Shown here in pieces: positions 51,596 through 59,713 of a stretch of 64,000 nt of DNA. Below the pieces are notes generated by a model. It ran no database searches. It worked only from the letters and a program-made list of their open reading frames with translations, and was not told the DNA's origin. A program made the translations under genes and the position numbers. Every line of letters starts with the position of its first letter. Within the stretch, counting starts at the first letter, position 1. Source of the stretch: Exiguobacterium mexicanum (GTDB lineage: Bacteria > Bacillota > Bacilli > Exiguobacteriales > Exiguobacteriaceae); NCBI RefSeq assembly GCF_005960665.1, contig NZ_CP040676.1, positions 1,374,501-1,438,500 on the forward strand. The letters are read 5' to 3'.

Positions 51596-52693
51596 TCAAT
51601 TATCGTTTGCGGCCCGGCGCAACGTATCGGCGAGTAAGGCGGCCGCTTCTGGTAAGACGTCCCGATCGAACGACATATGAGGATGATGGAGCCCCGGTGT
51701 CAAGTTCGCGCCGATTCCAATCATCGTCGCATCGAGTCCCGGCTGTTCGACCGTATAGAAATGAAAGTCGTCACTACCTGATGTAATGATCCGGTCGACG
51801 AGCGCGCTTTCCCCGAAGCGGTCGACAATCGCTTCGGCCGCATGTCGGCTCGAGCGTTCGCCGATCTCCGCACCCGGTGTGAAGTCTTGCCAGTCCCAGT
51901 GGATGGTGACATCATGAAGGACGGCGATTTGCTGCAACAGCGTCTCGACGCGGTCACGTAACGCCAGCAGCTCCTTGTTCTGTTGAGCCCGGACGTCGAG
52001 TGAGAACGTCGCGTTCCCGGGGATGATATTCAAATTATCGCTACCGGCCTGGACGCCCGTCAACTTGATCGAATGGGGCTCGAACGGCGACAAGTAGATG
52101 CTTTTGAGCATCTGTTGAATCGTAAAGATGACATCTAACGCGTTTTGACCTTGATGCGGTCGCGCGCCATGAGCATCGTCCCCGATAACGCTTCCTCTTA
52201 GAAAGAATGCGGCTCCGTGTTGAATCGCAGCCGCATATTGTCCGCGCTGCAATTCCTCGAGCGGTCGCAAGTGGATGCCATACAGCTGACTCACTCCTTC
52301 GAGTGCCCCTTTTTGAATCATCGCGAGCGAGCCGTTCCCTTGTTCTTCAGCCGGTTGGAAAATGAAGCGAATCCGCTTCGATAGCATCTCATGTCTCAAC
52401 AGGTCGAGCGCGCCGAGCACCATGCTGATGTTGGCGTCGTGCCCGCATGAGTGATTGGCTTGAAACGTCCCGTCGACTTGTTGCCATAAGGCATCGATAT
52501 CGGCCCGGACAGCGATGACGTCATCACCTTGCCCAATCTCTGCGATGACCCCGGTCACGTCCGCAAACGTCTCGTGACGGACTTGCCATGACGTCAAGAT
52601 GCCGGCAATCGTCTTCGTCGTCTCAACCTCTTTCCAGCTCACTTCCGGATGAGCATGAAAATGCTCAAACCAGTTCAATACGTTCGTCGTCAT
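51596..52693 (-). CDS. M20-family amidohydrolase (N-acyl-amino-acid deacylase-like)
   Basis: A 365-residue M20D metallo-amidohydrolase. The start used is ATG 52691-52693, after GGGGGAATTGATC. Metal ligands are visible: Cys83 and His85 (SCGHDANIS), Glu116-Glu117 (PAEEQGNG, general base and ligand), His in GIHLRP and His in LHHPHMSFD. The lid domain (about 165-280) includes the GDDAHGARPHQG dimerisation motif. Relatives remove acyl groups from amino acids (hippurate, N-acetyl or N-succinyl). It lies 21 bases after the doxX gene. Fits the deacylase step of a racemase pathway. Confidence 0.88.
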   Translation of the reverse strand: MTTNVLNWFEHFHAHPEVSWKEVETTKTIAGILTSWQVRHETFADVTGVIAEIGQGDDVIAVRADIDALWQQVDGTFQANHSCGHDANISMVLGALDLLRHEMLSKRIRFIFQPAEEQGNGSLAMIQKGALEGVSQLYGIHLRPLEELQRGQYAAAIQHGAAFFLRGSVIGDDAHGARPHQGQNALDVIFTIQQMLKSIYLSPFEPHSIKLTGVQAGSDNLNIIPGNATFSLDVRAQQNKELLALRDRVETLLQQIAVLHDVTIHWDWQDFTPGAEIGERSSRHAAEAIVDRFGESALVDRIITSGSDDFHFYTVEQPGLDATMIGIGANLTPGLHHPHMSFDRDVLPEAAALLADTLRRAANDN

Positions 52694-52714
52694 GATCAAT
52701 TCCCCCATATGTAC

Positions 52715-53059
52715 TTATATTTTTTTGACCCCTTTGATTAAGAGCCACTGCAGTGGCAATCGGGCCCACGTGACCCATTTTGGGAGCGGTATCTTGCCTA
52801 GTTTCGACGGTTTGAGCGCCATGTTGATATTGGCTGGGAACACCGCGATTAAGAAAGCGGGTAATGTCCCTTTCACGAAGCGCGTCCCTTTGTTCATGAG
52901 CAACAACACACCATAGACGACCTCGATGACCCCGCTTGCCTGGACCATGAATCGTTTGAACGGCCATGATTTCGGAATAATCAACATGAACGCCCGTTCC
53001 TGAATGAAGTGCATGATGCCGGCCCCTAGAAATAAAATCCCGTATAGTTTACGAATCAA
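52715..53059 (-). CDS. DoxX-family small membrane protein
   Basis: A 114-residue membrane protein with four hydrophobic helices, DoxX-like (MauE/DoxD group). It starts TTG 53057-53059 after AAGGAGGGG and reads MIRKLYGILFLGAGIMHFIQ. A conserved-looking GIMHF motif near 14-18 is typical. The M20 gene follows at 21 bases, and htrA ends 55 bases upstream with a terminator. Function is unknown; some DoxX proteins take part in redox homeostasis. Confidence 0.8.
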   Translation of the reverse strand: MIRKLYGILFLGAGIMHFIQERAFMLIIPKSWPFKRFMVQASGVIEVVYGVLLLMNKGTRFVKGTLPAFLIAVFPANINMALKPSKLGKIPLPKWVTWARLPLQWLLIKGVKKI

Positions 53060-53091
53060 CTGAACCCCTCCTTTTTTCTAAGCATAACAAA

Positions 53092-53116
53092 AAAGATGGG
53101 CTGCGTGCCCATCTTT
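53092..53116 (-). terminator. Terminator of htrA
   Basis: Perfect 10-bp stem AAAGATGGGC / GCCCATCTTT with a 5-base loop, then a T-run on minus. Confidence 0.85.
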
Positions 53117-54377
53117 ACAGTGCGTCTCCATTTGCGTTTTGAATCTCGACATCGACCGTCTCGGTCTTACCGTCACGAACGTATTCGATTGTGACGGTCC
53201 CGTCCGTGTCTCGAATCAGTTCACTCCGCAGGTCGATGAACGATGAGACAGCCTGGTCGTTGATTTTCACGATGACATCGCGTGCCTCAAGTCCTGCCCG
53301 TGCGGCCGAACTGTTCGCTTGCACTTCAACGATGATCGTGCCCGACGTCACCGACTCCGGCAAATTGATTTGCTCGGTCAAGTACCCCGGTGGGAACTCA
53401 GACACGTCTCGGAGCGACACACCGAGCGACGGATGATTCACTTCGCCCGTCTGCTCGATTTGATTGATGAGCGGCAAAGCGATATCGACCGGGATGGAGA
53501 AGCCGACCCCTTCGACCGAGTCGGTCGCGATTTTCATCGAGTTGATCCCAATCAATTGTCCTGATTCGTTGATTAACGCGCCACCGGAGTTACCAGGGTT
53601 GATGGCCGCGTCCGTCTGAATGACTTCGGCGTTGAAGTCGGCTTGTCCGTTCTCATCCGTATCGACCGGGACGAGACGTGACGTCGACGAGACGATGCCG
53701 CGTGTGACCGAGTTCTCAAACTGCCCGAGCGGGTTCCCGATGGCGACGACGGTTTGCCCCGGTTTCAACTCGCTCGACTTTCCAATCGAGATGACGGACG
53801 AGACTTTGTCCGCATCGACTTCGAGCACGGCCAAGTCATACGTGGCGTCGCTACCCATCAATTTGGCGTCCGCTGTCGATCCGTCATTGAATGTCACGGT
53901 CAAACGGTCAGCACCGTTGACGACGTGATGGTTCGTGACGATGTAAGCCGAGTCGCCGTCTTTTTTATAGATGACACCCGAGCCGACCCCGGCTTCGACA
54001 GCTTCACTTGAAAAACCGTTTGACGCGAAATTGTTCACCGTCACGACAGCAGGCTGTGCGGTCGCGACCGCATCGGTGACCGAGCTGTCCGTTGTCGTAG
54101 ACGTCGTCTGGACCGGCGACCCTTCCGACGTCACGTTCGTATCAGACACATTTGTCGGCACTTGATCGATGAACGGAAAAGCGATGGCGCCAGTCAAGAC
54201 GGCACCAATCACGCCGCCGACAAACCCAGGGAACATCCGGCCGACGAACGATGGTCGGGCCGGTTGCTCTGCGCGCGACGGTTCTTGTCGTTGTTCTGAC
54301 GAGCCGAGCTCGGTATCGAGCCAATCCTCGCGGTGATTCTGTTCATTTGATTCTGTTGGACGATCATTGCGTTCCAT
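53115..54377 (-). CDS. htrA: HtrA-like membrane-anchored serine protease
   Basis: A 420-residue trypsin-fold quality-control protease. A cytosolic N-terminal tail (1-42) is followed by one membrane anchor (about 47-70), so the catalytic domain faces outside. The triad is His151 (TNHHVV), Asp181 (YDLAVLEV) and Ser264 (GNSGGAL). One PDZ domain (about 320-415) recognises unfolded C-termini. Length is typical of Bacillus HtrA/YyxA. ATG follows AGGAGATGATTACAC, and it is monocistronic. Confidence 0.95.
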   Translation of the reverse strand: MERNDRPTESNEQNHREDWLDTELGSSEQRQEPSRAEQPARPSFVGRMFPGFVGGVIGAVLTGAIAFPFIDQVPTNVSDTNVTSEGSPVQTTSTTTDSSVTDAVATAQPAVVTVNNFASNGFSSEAVEAGVGSGVIYKKDGDSAYIVTNHHVVNGADRLTVTFNDGSTADAKLMGSDATYDLAVLEVDADKVSSVISIGKSSELKPGQTVVAIGNPLGQFENSVTRGIVSSTSRLVPVDTDENGQADFNAEVIQTDAAINPGNSGGALINESGQLIGINSMKIATDSVEGVGFSIPVDIALPLINQIEQTGEVNHPSLGVSLRDVSEFPPGYLTEQINLPESVTSGTIIVEVQANSSAARAGLEARDVIVKINDQAVSSFIDLRSELIRDTDGTVTIEYVRDGKTETVDVEIQNANGDAL

Positions 54378-54498
54378 GTGTAATCATCTCCTATATGATG
54401 TTTCCTCTTTGTTCTACCCTTAGTATAAGAGGCATAGTCATCGTTTTGCGGAAATGAAGCATCGATTACAAGATTCTTCACAATTTGCGTCAATTGGG

Positions 54499-55317
54499 TC
54501 AGACGATGACGTTACGGAGCGTCCCGAGTCCTGTGATGCTCACTTCGACCGTGTCTCCTGATTGGAGATAGACGGGCGGCTTCATGCCGTGGCCGACGCC
54601 GGCCGGTGTGCCGGTCGCGATGATGTCTCCTGCTTCAAGTGTCATGCCCTTTGACAAAGTCCTAATTAACTCTTCGATCGGGCGAATCATATCCGCCGTC
54701 GACCCATCTTGACGTGTCTCGCCATTGACGACCGTTTGAATCGTGAGTGGGAACGAAAGCTCATCCGGTGTGACGATATATGGCCCCATCGGACAGAACG
54801 TATCGAACGATTTGCCGCGGAAAAACTGGACGTGTTGTTTTTGCACGTCCCGGGCCGTGATATCGTTTAAAATCGTGTAACCGAAGATATGGGCATCGAC
54901 GTCGTCGATGTCTCGTCCTGATTTCCCGATGATGACGGCGAGTTCGCCCTCATAGTCGAGCTGGTCGGTCAATTCGGGGTGACGTTCGACGACAGCCTCA
55001 GGCCCGACGACCGAGGTTGGTGCTTTCGTGAAGATGACGAGCTTACCGGCCCCCGCCGTATCCATCTCTTTCACGTGCTCCTCGTAATTTTTCCCGATAC
55101 AGATGACGTTTTTGAGTGGTCGGTATGGCGCGACGAGCGTGACGTCGGTCAATGCGGTCCGAGGTGCGACGTCCAAATCGACATCCGGTTCAAACTCTCG
55201 CGCGATGACCTCTAACAATGAAGTCGTATGTAATTGGTCACTGACGTCATAGACGAACACTCCTGCCACGACACCGACCCTTTGTTCTCCTTCCACTTGA
55301 AAACTACACCATTTCAT
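54499..55317 (-). CDS. Fumarylacetoacetate hydrolase-family protein
   Basis: A 272-residue FAH-family enzyme. Metal ligands are in DYEGELAVIIG (two Glu) and NDITARDVQ (Asp), with a substrate-binding GKSFDTFCPMGP and the conserved GTPAGVG. Relatives include acylpyruvate hydrolases and oxaloacetate decarboxylases; the latter activity is common in short stand-alone members. The start is ATG 55315-55317 behind AAGGGGGAATTTTG; a longer frame upstream is rejected. Substrate cannot be fixed from sequence, and no degradation pathway lies nearby. Confidence 0.9.
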   Translation of the reverse strand: MKWCSFQVEGEQRVGVVAGVFVYDVSDQLHTTSLLEVIAREFEPDVDLDVAPRTALTDVTLVAPYRPLKNVICIGKNYEEHVKEMDTAGAGKLVIFTKAPTSVVGPEAVVERHPELTDQLDYEGELAVIIGKSGRDIDDVDAHIFGYTILNDITARDVQKQHVQFFRGKSFDTFCPMGPYIVTPDELSFPLTIQTVVNGETRQDGSTADMIRPIEELIRTLSKGMTLEAGDIIATGTPAGVGHGMKPPVYLQSGDTVEVSITGLGTLRNVIV

Positions 55318-55345
55318 CAAAATTCCCCCTTTTTTGCTAGTATAC

Positions 55346-55372
55346 AAAAAATCGGGACACGACGGTCCCGAT
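55346..55372 (-). terminator. Terminator of nrdDG
   Basis: Minus-strand 8-bp stem ATCGGGAC / GTCCCGAT with a 6-base loop and TTTTT; it overlaps the nrdG stop. Confidence 0.83.
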
Positions 55373-55827
55373 TACGCTTTGTTCAAGAAAATAATCCGCT
55401 GGTTGCTCGATCCTCGAAACCGGAGCGACCGGTCCATTAGCGGCTGTTCGAAACGCCCATCGACGAGCACATCGGCACGGTCGAGCACGCTTGTGACGAA
55501 TTCGTTGTGCATGGCTTGCAACTGTTCGAACGTATAGCCCGTATACACCCATACGTTTTTCTGGAGCGCCTTGCACCCGTCGACGAGCCTGGCCAATGCT
55601 TCCGGTTGCAGGAACGGCTCCCCGCCCGAGATGGTGACACCATCCCATCCGGATTGTTCGACACGGGTGAGCAAGTCCTCGATTGCCACTTCTTCTCCGC
55701 CGCGTGGATTCCACGATTCCGGATTGTGACATCCAGGGCATCGATGAGGGCAGCCTGCCATAAAGATAACCGACCGAACACCTGGACCGTCGACGACCGA
55801 TTCGTCAATTACGGATAGGACGCGCAT
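55372..55827 (-). CDS. nrdG: Anaerobic ribonucleotide reductase activating protein
   Basis: A 151-residue radical-SAM enzyme that installs the glycyl radical on NrdD. The CxxxCxxC iron-sulphur motif is in AGCPHRCPGCHNPESW, and GGEPFLQPEAL is the SAM-binding GGE. Length is typical. It overlaps the 3' end of nrdD by 23 bases and starts behind GGTGAAGC, so it is coupled to nrdD. It works only without oxygen. Confidence 0.96.
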   Translation of the reverse strand: MRVLSVIDESVVDGPGVRSVIFMAGCPHRCPGCHNPESWNPRGGEEVAIEDLLTRVEQSGWDGVTISGGEPFLQPEALARLVDGCKALQKNVWVYTGYTFEQLQAMHNEFVTSVLDRADVLVDGRFEQPLMDRSLRFRGSSNQRIIFLNKA

Positions 55828-57655
55828 GATGCTTCACCCTCGCTCGTTCTTCTTCTCGCTTCGCCGAATTCCATCGGTCCATCGTGCCGACCAAATAGCC
55901 GGTGATGCGACGAATCCGTTCAATTTGCTCGCGCTCACCACACGTCGGGCACGCTTCGTCGATGATGCCTTCGAGACCGCAGTTGCCGCAACGGTCGACC
56001 GGATGGTTGATCGACCCGTAACCGACGTCCTCGGCGCGCATGAGCCGGACGATCGCTTCGACCGCCTCCGCATTATGGGCGAGCGATCCGTCGACTTCGA
56101 CATACGTGATATGTCCCGCGTCACAGAGCGCATGGTATGGCGCTTCCAAGCGGACTTTGTCCCGAATCGACACCGACTGATATACCGGCACATGAAACGA
56201 GTTCGTGTAAAAGGCACGGTCGGTCACACCTTCGATTATCCCGAACGTCTGCTGATCCTTTAAGACGAACTTTCCGGACAACCCTTCGGCCGGGGTGGCC
56301 AACAGCGAGAAGTTCAAGTCGTGCCGCTCCGCCGCCTGTCTCATCCGATCACGTAAATGCGTGACGATGGCGAGCCCGAGCCGTTCCGCCTCTCTCGACT
56401 CGGCATGCGTGCCACCTGTGAGTACACGAAGCGCTTCAGCGAGACCGATAAATCCGACCGAGAGCGTCCCTTGCTTCAACACCTCGCGTAAATCATCCTC
56501 TGGACCGAGCGTCTCTCCGCCCCGCCAGACGTGTTGGGCGTAAAGAAACCGAAATTCATCGGCGTGTCGCTTCGCTTGATAGTCGAACCGTTCGAGCAGT
56601 TGATCGATGGCGATGTCGACATAGGCGTCGAGCGTCTCATAAAACGAATGGATGTTCGAAGCGACAAGCGCCATCTTGACCAAGTTCAACGTCGAAAAGG
56701 ATAAGTTGCCGCGTCCAATCGACGTCTCAGCTCCATGCCGATTCCCCATCACCCGTGTCCGACAACCCATGTAGGCGACTTCCGAGGCGTGCGTCCCGTC
56801 GTAGTATTGCAAGTTGAACGGGGCATCGACGAACGAGAAGTTCGGGAATAGCCGTTTGCCCGTCACGCGACAAGCGAGTCGGAACAAGTCGACGTTCGGA
56901 TCATCCTCATGGAAGTTGACCCCTTCTTTCACTTTAAAGATTTGAATCGGAAAAATCGGTGTCTCCCCGTTGCCGAGCCCCCGCTCGGTCGCATGTAACA
57001 ACTCTCGAATGAATACCCTGCCCCAACGACTCGTGTCGGTCCCGTAGTTGATGGAGACGAACGGTACTTGTCCACCACCCCGTGAATGCATCGAATTGGC
57101 GTTATGGATGAACGCCTCACATGCTTGATATGTCGCTGAAACCGTCTCAGCTTCGGCGACTTCTAGGAGTTGCTCGGACGTCCATTCAACCGGCAGCTTT
57201 TTGAGCCGCTCGATTTGACGTTCGTACGTCTTTTCAACGTATGGCGCGAGGTCGACATCAAACATCGGGAACGCTTGACCCCCGTGTTGCATATTCTGGT
57301 TCGCTTGAAGAATAATCGATGCGAGAGCCATCGCTGAGCGGATATCTTGGGGTGGCCGAATCGTCCCGTGTCCGGTGTGAAATCCGTTCGTCAGCAAGTG
57401 GCCGAGCGGGATTTGACAACACGTCGTCGAGCCTGTCACGTAGTAATCGGCGTCATGGATATACAAAAAGTTGTCCGCGACGGCTTGTCGTGAACGTTCT
57501 GATAATAGATAAGCCGTCGACAATTGTTTTGATACTTCTGAGGATAATCGTGCTAGTTTTCCGAGTGGTGATTTCCCGTCGACGTTGGCGTTCTCTTGGA
57601 TGAGATCTTGGTCTGGGAGAACACAGACATCTTCATAAAGCTGGAACATATTCAC
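55805..57655 (-). CDS. nrdD: Anaerobic (class III) ribonucleoside-triphosphate reductase
   Basis: A 616-residue enzyme that reduces NTPs to dNTPs with a glycyl radical. The radical loop is RITGYLVGTMDRW with Gly586. Zinc is bound by Cys556, Cys559, Cys569 and Cys572 (CGNCGLEG ... CPTCGE). The barrel starts near residue 20 (NANVDGKSPLGKLARLS), so the N-terminal ATP-cone of longer NrdD proteins is missing. The start is GTG 57653-57655, seven bases after GAGGTG. Candidate NrdR boxes and an FNR-like palindrome lie upstream. Forms an operon with nrdG. Confidence 0.96.
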   Translation of the reverse strand: MNMFQLYEDVCVLPDQDLIQENANVDGKSPLGKLARLSSEVSKQLSTAYLLSERSRQAVADNFLYIHDADYYVTGSTTCCQIPLGHLLTNGFHTGHGTIRPPQDIRSAMALASIILQANQNMQHGGQAFPMFDVDLAPYVEKTYERQIERLKKLPVEWTSEQLLEVAEAETVSATYQACEAFIHNANSMHSRGGGQVPFVSINYGTDTSRWGRVFIRELLHATERGLGNGETPIFPIQIFKVKEGVNFHEDDPNVDLFRLACRVTGKRLFPNFSFVDAPFNLQYYDGTHASEVAYMGCRTRVMGNRHGAETSIGRGNLSFSTLNLVKMALVASNIHSFYETLDAYVDIAIDQLLERFDYQAKRHADEFRFLYAQHVWRGGETLGPEDDLREVLKQGTLSVGFIGLAEALRVLTGGTHAESREAERLGLAIVTHLRDRMRQAAERHDLNFSLLATPAEGLSGKFVLKDQQTFGIIEGVTDRAFYTNSFHVPVYQSVSIRDKVRLEAPYHALCDAGHITYVEVDGSLAHNAEAVEAIVRLMRAEDVGYGSINHPVDRCGNCGLEGIIDEACPTCGEREQIERIRRITGYLVGTMDRWNSAKREEERARVKHHARPIRN

Positions 57656-57669
57656 TTCATATCACCTCA

Positions 57670-57720
57670 CCATATATTGATTTTTATCAAGACAATCGTT
57701 TGATAAAAACCCATATATAG
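57670..57720 (-). promoter_or_regulatory. nrdDG control region: two NrdR-like boxes and an FNR-like palindrome
   Basis: Minus-strand CTATATATGG (57711-57720) and CAATATATGG (57670-57679) match the NrdR core CWATATATWG at 9 of 10 positions and are 41 bp apart. TTGATTTTTATCAA (57677-57690) is a perfect TTGAT-n4-ATCAA. A 10-bp inverted repeat TTTTTATCAA / TTGATAAAAA spans 57681-57709. Confidence 0.55.
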
Positions 57721-57783
57721 ATTATGTCACGTTTAATCAATAAGATGTGAAGTCTAAATTGTGAGCGTTGATTGTGATATAAA

Positions 57784-57822
57784 CGCAAAAACAGTCGAGC
57801 CCTCATCTGGACTCGACCGTTT
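57784..57822 (-). terminator. Terminator of the formate/nitrite transporter gene
   Basis: Minus-strand 14-bp stem (AAACGGTCGAGTCC / GGGCTCGACTGTTT with two G-T pairs), 6-base loop, T-run. Confidence 0.82.
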
Positions 57823-57871
57823 CTTCATGCGGACCAGCTCATACTTTTTCGGCCGGTTTCACGATTTTCAA

Positions 57872-58690
57872 CTAAATTTCTTCTTTTTCTTCTGACTCTT
57901 GGGCTTCCCGCAAGCCTTTCGCATTTAACCATGTATAAATCGCACCCATGAACAAAGCACCACCGATAATGTTACCGAACGTTGCCGGAATCAAGTTGTG
58001 GATCGCACCGGCAAAGCTGATTGACTCAGGATGTGGGACAACGAGCGTGAGCGCAAACAAGACGAAGTTGGCTATGACGTGATCAAACCCTGACGCAAAG
58101 AAAACAGCGACGAGGAAAATCATTGAAAAGATTTGAGCGAACTCGTTTTTCATTTGCTTCGGCAAGAAGATGGCAAGACAAACCATCCAGTTACAGAAGA
58201 TGGCGCGGAAGAAAATCTCAACCGTCGTGTGATGCATCTTACTCTCGACGACAGCAAACAACCAATTGTCCATCCCGAGTTCTTGGATGACGCCGGTCGG
58301 TGCGAGCAACAAAGCGAACAAAACGCCGCCGAGCGCATTCCCGACGAAACAAAGCAACCAGACGAGCATCGTGTCGCTGAGCGTCGTGTACCCTCGCATC
58401 GTCGAAGTCGTGAAGTACATCGTATTCCCAGTGAACAGTTCGGCTCCGCCATAGATGATCATGACGAGGGCGATCCCGAATGAGAATCCGCCGATGAGCG
58501 TTGTGAACGGAGAATCAATCAAATACATTCCGTTTACGACTTTTAAAGTAAAAATTGAAGCGAATCCGATAAAAATCCCCGCGAGCATTGCTCGTAAAAA
58601 GTACTCCATTGGCCGATAATGAATCATTTGGGAAGACGCCTGCGCTTTCTTCCGCAACGATTCGAGTGCATGGATTTCCATTGATGCCAT
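57872..58690 (-). CDS. Formate/nitrite transporter family channel
   Basis: A 272-residue FNT channel, six transmembrane helices. The start is ATG 58688-58690, after AAGAAGGG; a longer frame upstream is unlikely. FTGNTMYFTT holds the conserved Thr/Asn near the pore, and later NWMVCLAIFLPK and GFDHVIANF are the family's second half, with the central His of the gating motif. Members carry formate, nitrite, lactate or hydrosulphide. The location next to nrdDG, whose reductant is often formate, suggests a formate link, but no pfl is in the window. Confidence 0.9.
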   Translation of the reverse strand: MASMEIHALESLRKKAQASSQMIHYRPMEYFLRAMLAGIFIGFASIFTLKVVNGMYLIDSPFTTLIGGFSFGIALVMIIYGGAELFTGNTMYFTTSTMRGYTTLSDTMLVWLLCFVGNALGGVLFALLLAPTGVIQELGMDNWLFAVVESKMHHTTVEIFFRAIFCNWMVCLAIFLPKQMKNEFAQIFSMIFLVAVFFASGFDHVIANFVLFALTLVVPHPESISFAGAIHNLIPATFGNIIGGALFMGAIYTWLNAKGLREAQESEEKEEI

Positions 58691-58757
58691 GTCACAAACC
58701 CTTCTTTCTGTTTGAATAAACCCATTTAAATAAGAACAAACATGTGAAATCATTAAC

Positions 58758-58786
58758 AATATAAGCCCGAAACGAATAAATTGCAA
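58758..58786 (-). promoter_or_regulatory. Sigma-A promoter of the FNT channel gene
   Basis: Minus strand -35 TTGCAA (58781-58786), 17-base spacer, -10 TATATT (58758-58763); about 70 bases before the start codon. Confidence 0.7.
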
Positions 58787-58819
58787 TCGCCCATTCCACA
58801 TGTTGACACATTTTTCGCA

Positions 58820-58835
58820 TCGTAATCGTTTACAT
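58820..58835 (-). promoter_or_regulatory. cre-like site upstream of the FNT promoter
   Basis: Minus strand ATGTAAACGATTACGA has one mismatch from the cre consensus. It lies about 34 bases above the -35, an activator-type position. Confidence 0.4.
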
Positions 58836-58856
58836 TTGTCGGAATTGTGACTAGAA

Positions 58857-58882
58857 AAAACGACCCTTGGCAAAGGGCCGTT
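58857..58882 (-). terminator. Terminator of the L25/Ctc gene
   Basis: Minus-strand stem AACGGCCCTT / AAGGGTCGTT (one G-T pair), 4-base loop, six T. Confidence 0.83.
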
Positions 58883-58890
58883 CGAAATGA

Positions 58891-59550
58891 TTATTCTTTG
58901 TTTTCAGAAGCCTCTTCCGACTCTTCCGTTGAAGTTTCTGACGCCTCTTCAGTCGCTTCAACTTCGCCTTCTGTCGCTGTATCAGCTTCAAGGTCTTCGA
59001 CCGCCACCGGTTCATTCACCGATGCGATTTGAAGATTACCCTCAGATACGATTTCGTAATCTTTGTTCTCTGGAATATCAGCGACAGTGAGCGAGTCACC
59101 GATGCCGAGTTCAGAAACATCAAGCTCGATACGCTCCGGAATGTTGGCTGGTGTTGCCGAGACCGTTACTTTATAGAGCGTCTGTGCCAAGTAGCCGCCT
59201 TCTTTGACGCCTTTCGCGTCGCCGACAAGTGTGACGTCCGCTTCGACTTCTGTCGCTACGTCCATCTTCACTGCCATAAATTCGACGTGCTTGTATTCGT
59301 TCGTGAATGGGTCGACTTCTGTCCCGTGAACGAGTGTGTTCACTTTCTTACCATCGATATTGAGTTCGATCAAAGCGTTGTCGCCGTGTTCACGAAGAAT
59401 CTTACGAAGTGCCATCTCTTCGAATGCGACCGGTGTGCTTTCAACTTTGTAGCCGTAAACGACACCTAACACTTTTCCTTCTTTACGCAAGTTAGCGCGG
59501 ACCGAACGTGGTCGTAATTCTCGTTTCGTTACTTTAAGCGTGTCTGCCAT
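58891..59550 (-). CDS. rplY: 50S ribosomal protein L25/general stress protein Ctc
   Basis: A 219-residue bL25 of the long Ctc type. The N-terminal L25 domain (about 1-95) binds 5S rRNA; the TL5-like C-terminal domain follows (about 96-180), and the last 35 residues are almost all acidic with Ser and Thr ([20 protein letters not shown]). ATG follows AGTAGGGGGAAAAGACT. B. subtilis ctc is a classical sigma-B gene, and a sigma-B-like promoter lies at 59655-59680. Monocistronic. Confidence 0.95.
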   Translation of the reverse strand: MADTLKVTKRELRPRSVRANLRKEGKVLGVVYGYKVESTPVAFEEMALRKILREHGDNALIELNIDGKKVNTLVHGTEVDPFTNEYKHVEFMAVKMDVATEVEADVTLVGDAKGVKEGGYLAQTLYKVTVSATPANIPERIELDVSELGIGDSLTVADIPENKDYEIVSEGNLQIASVNEPVAVEDLEADTATEGEVEATEEASETSTEESEEASENKE

Positions 59551-59654
59551 AGTCTTTTCCCCCTACTGGTTTATCGATCATGTCTACATCTTGAGGGTGA
59601 GGCAGTGAAAAAGCCACCTCTCAACCTCGATGCGTTGAGTGACATGTGTATATT

Positions 59655-59680
59655 GTTCCCATAGGTACATCTCAATAAAC
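59655..59680 (-). promoter_or_regulatory. Sigma-B-like promoter of rplY/ctc
   Basis: Minus strand GTTTAT (59675-59680), 14-base spacer, GGGAAC (59655-59660); compare GTTTAA-n12-15-GGGWAW. The match fits the known sigma-B control of ctc. Confidence 0.65.
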
Positions 59681-59713
59681 GTTACAGCCGGTTAAAATAA
59701 GATTACAACTGTG

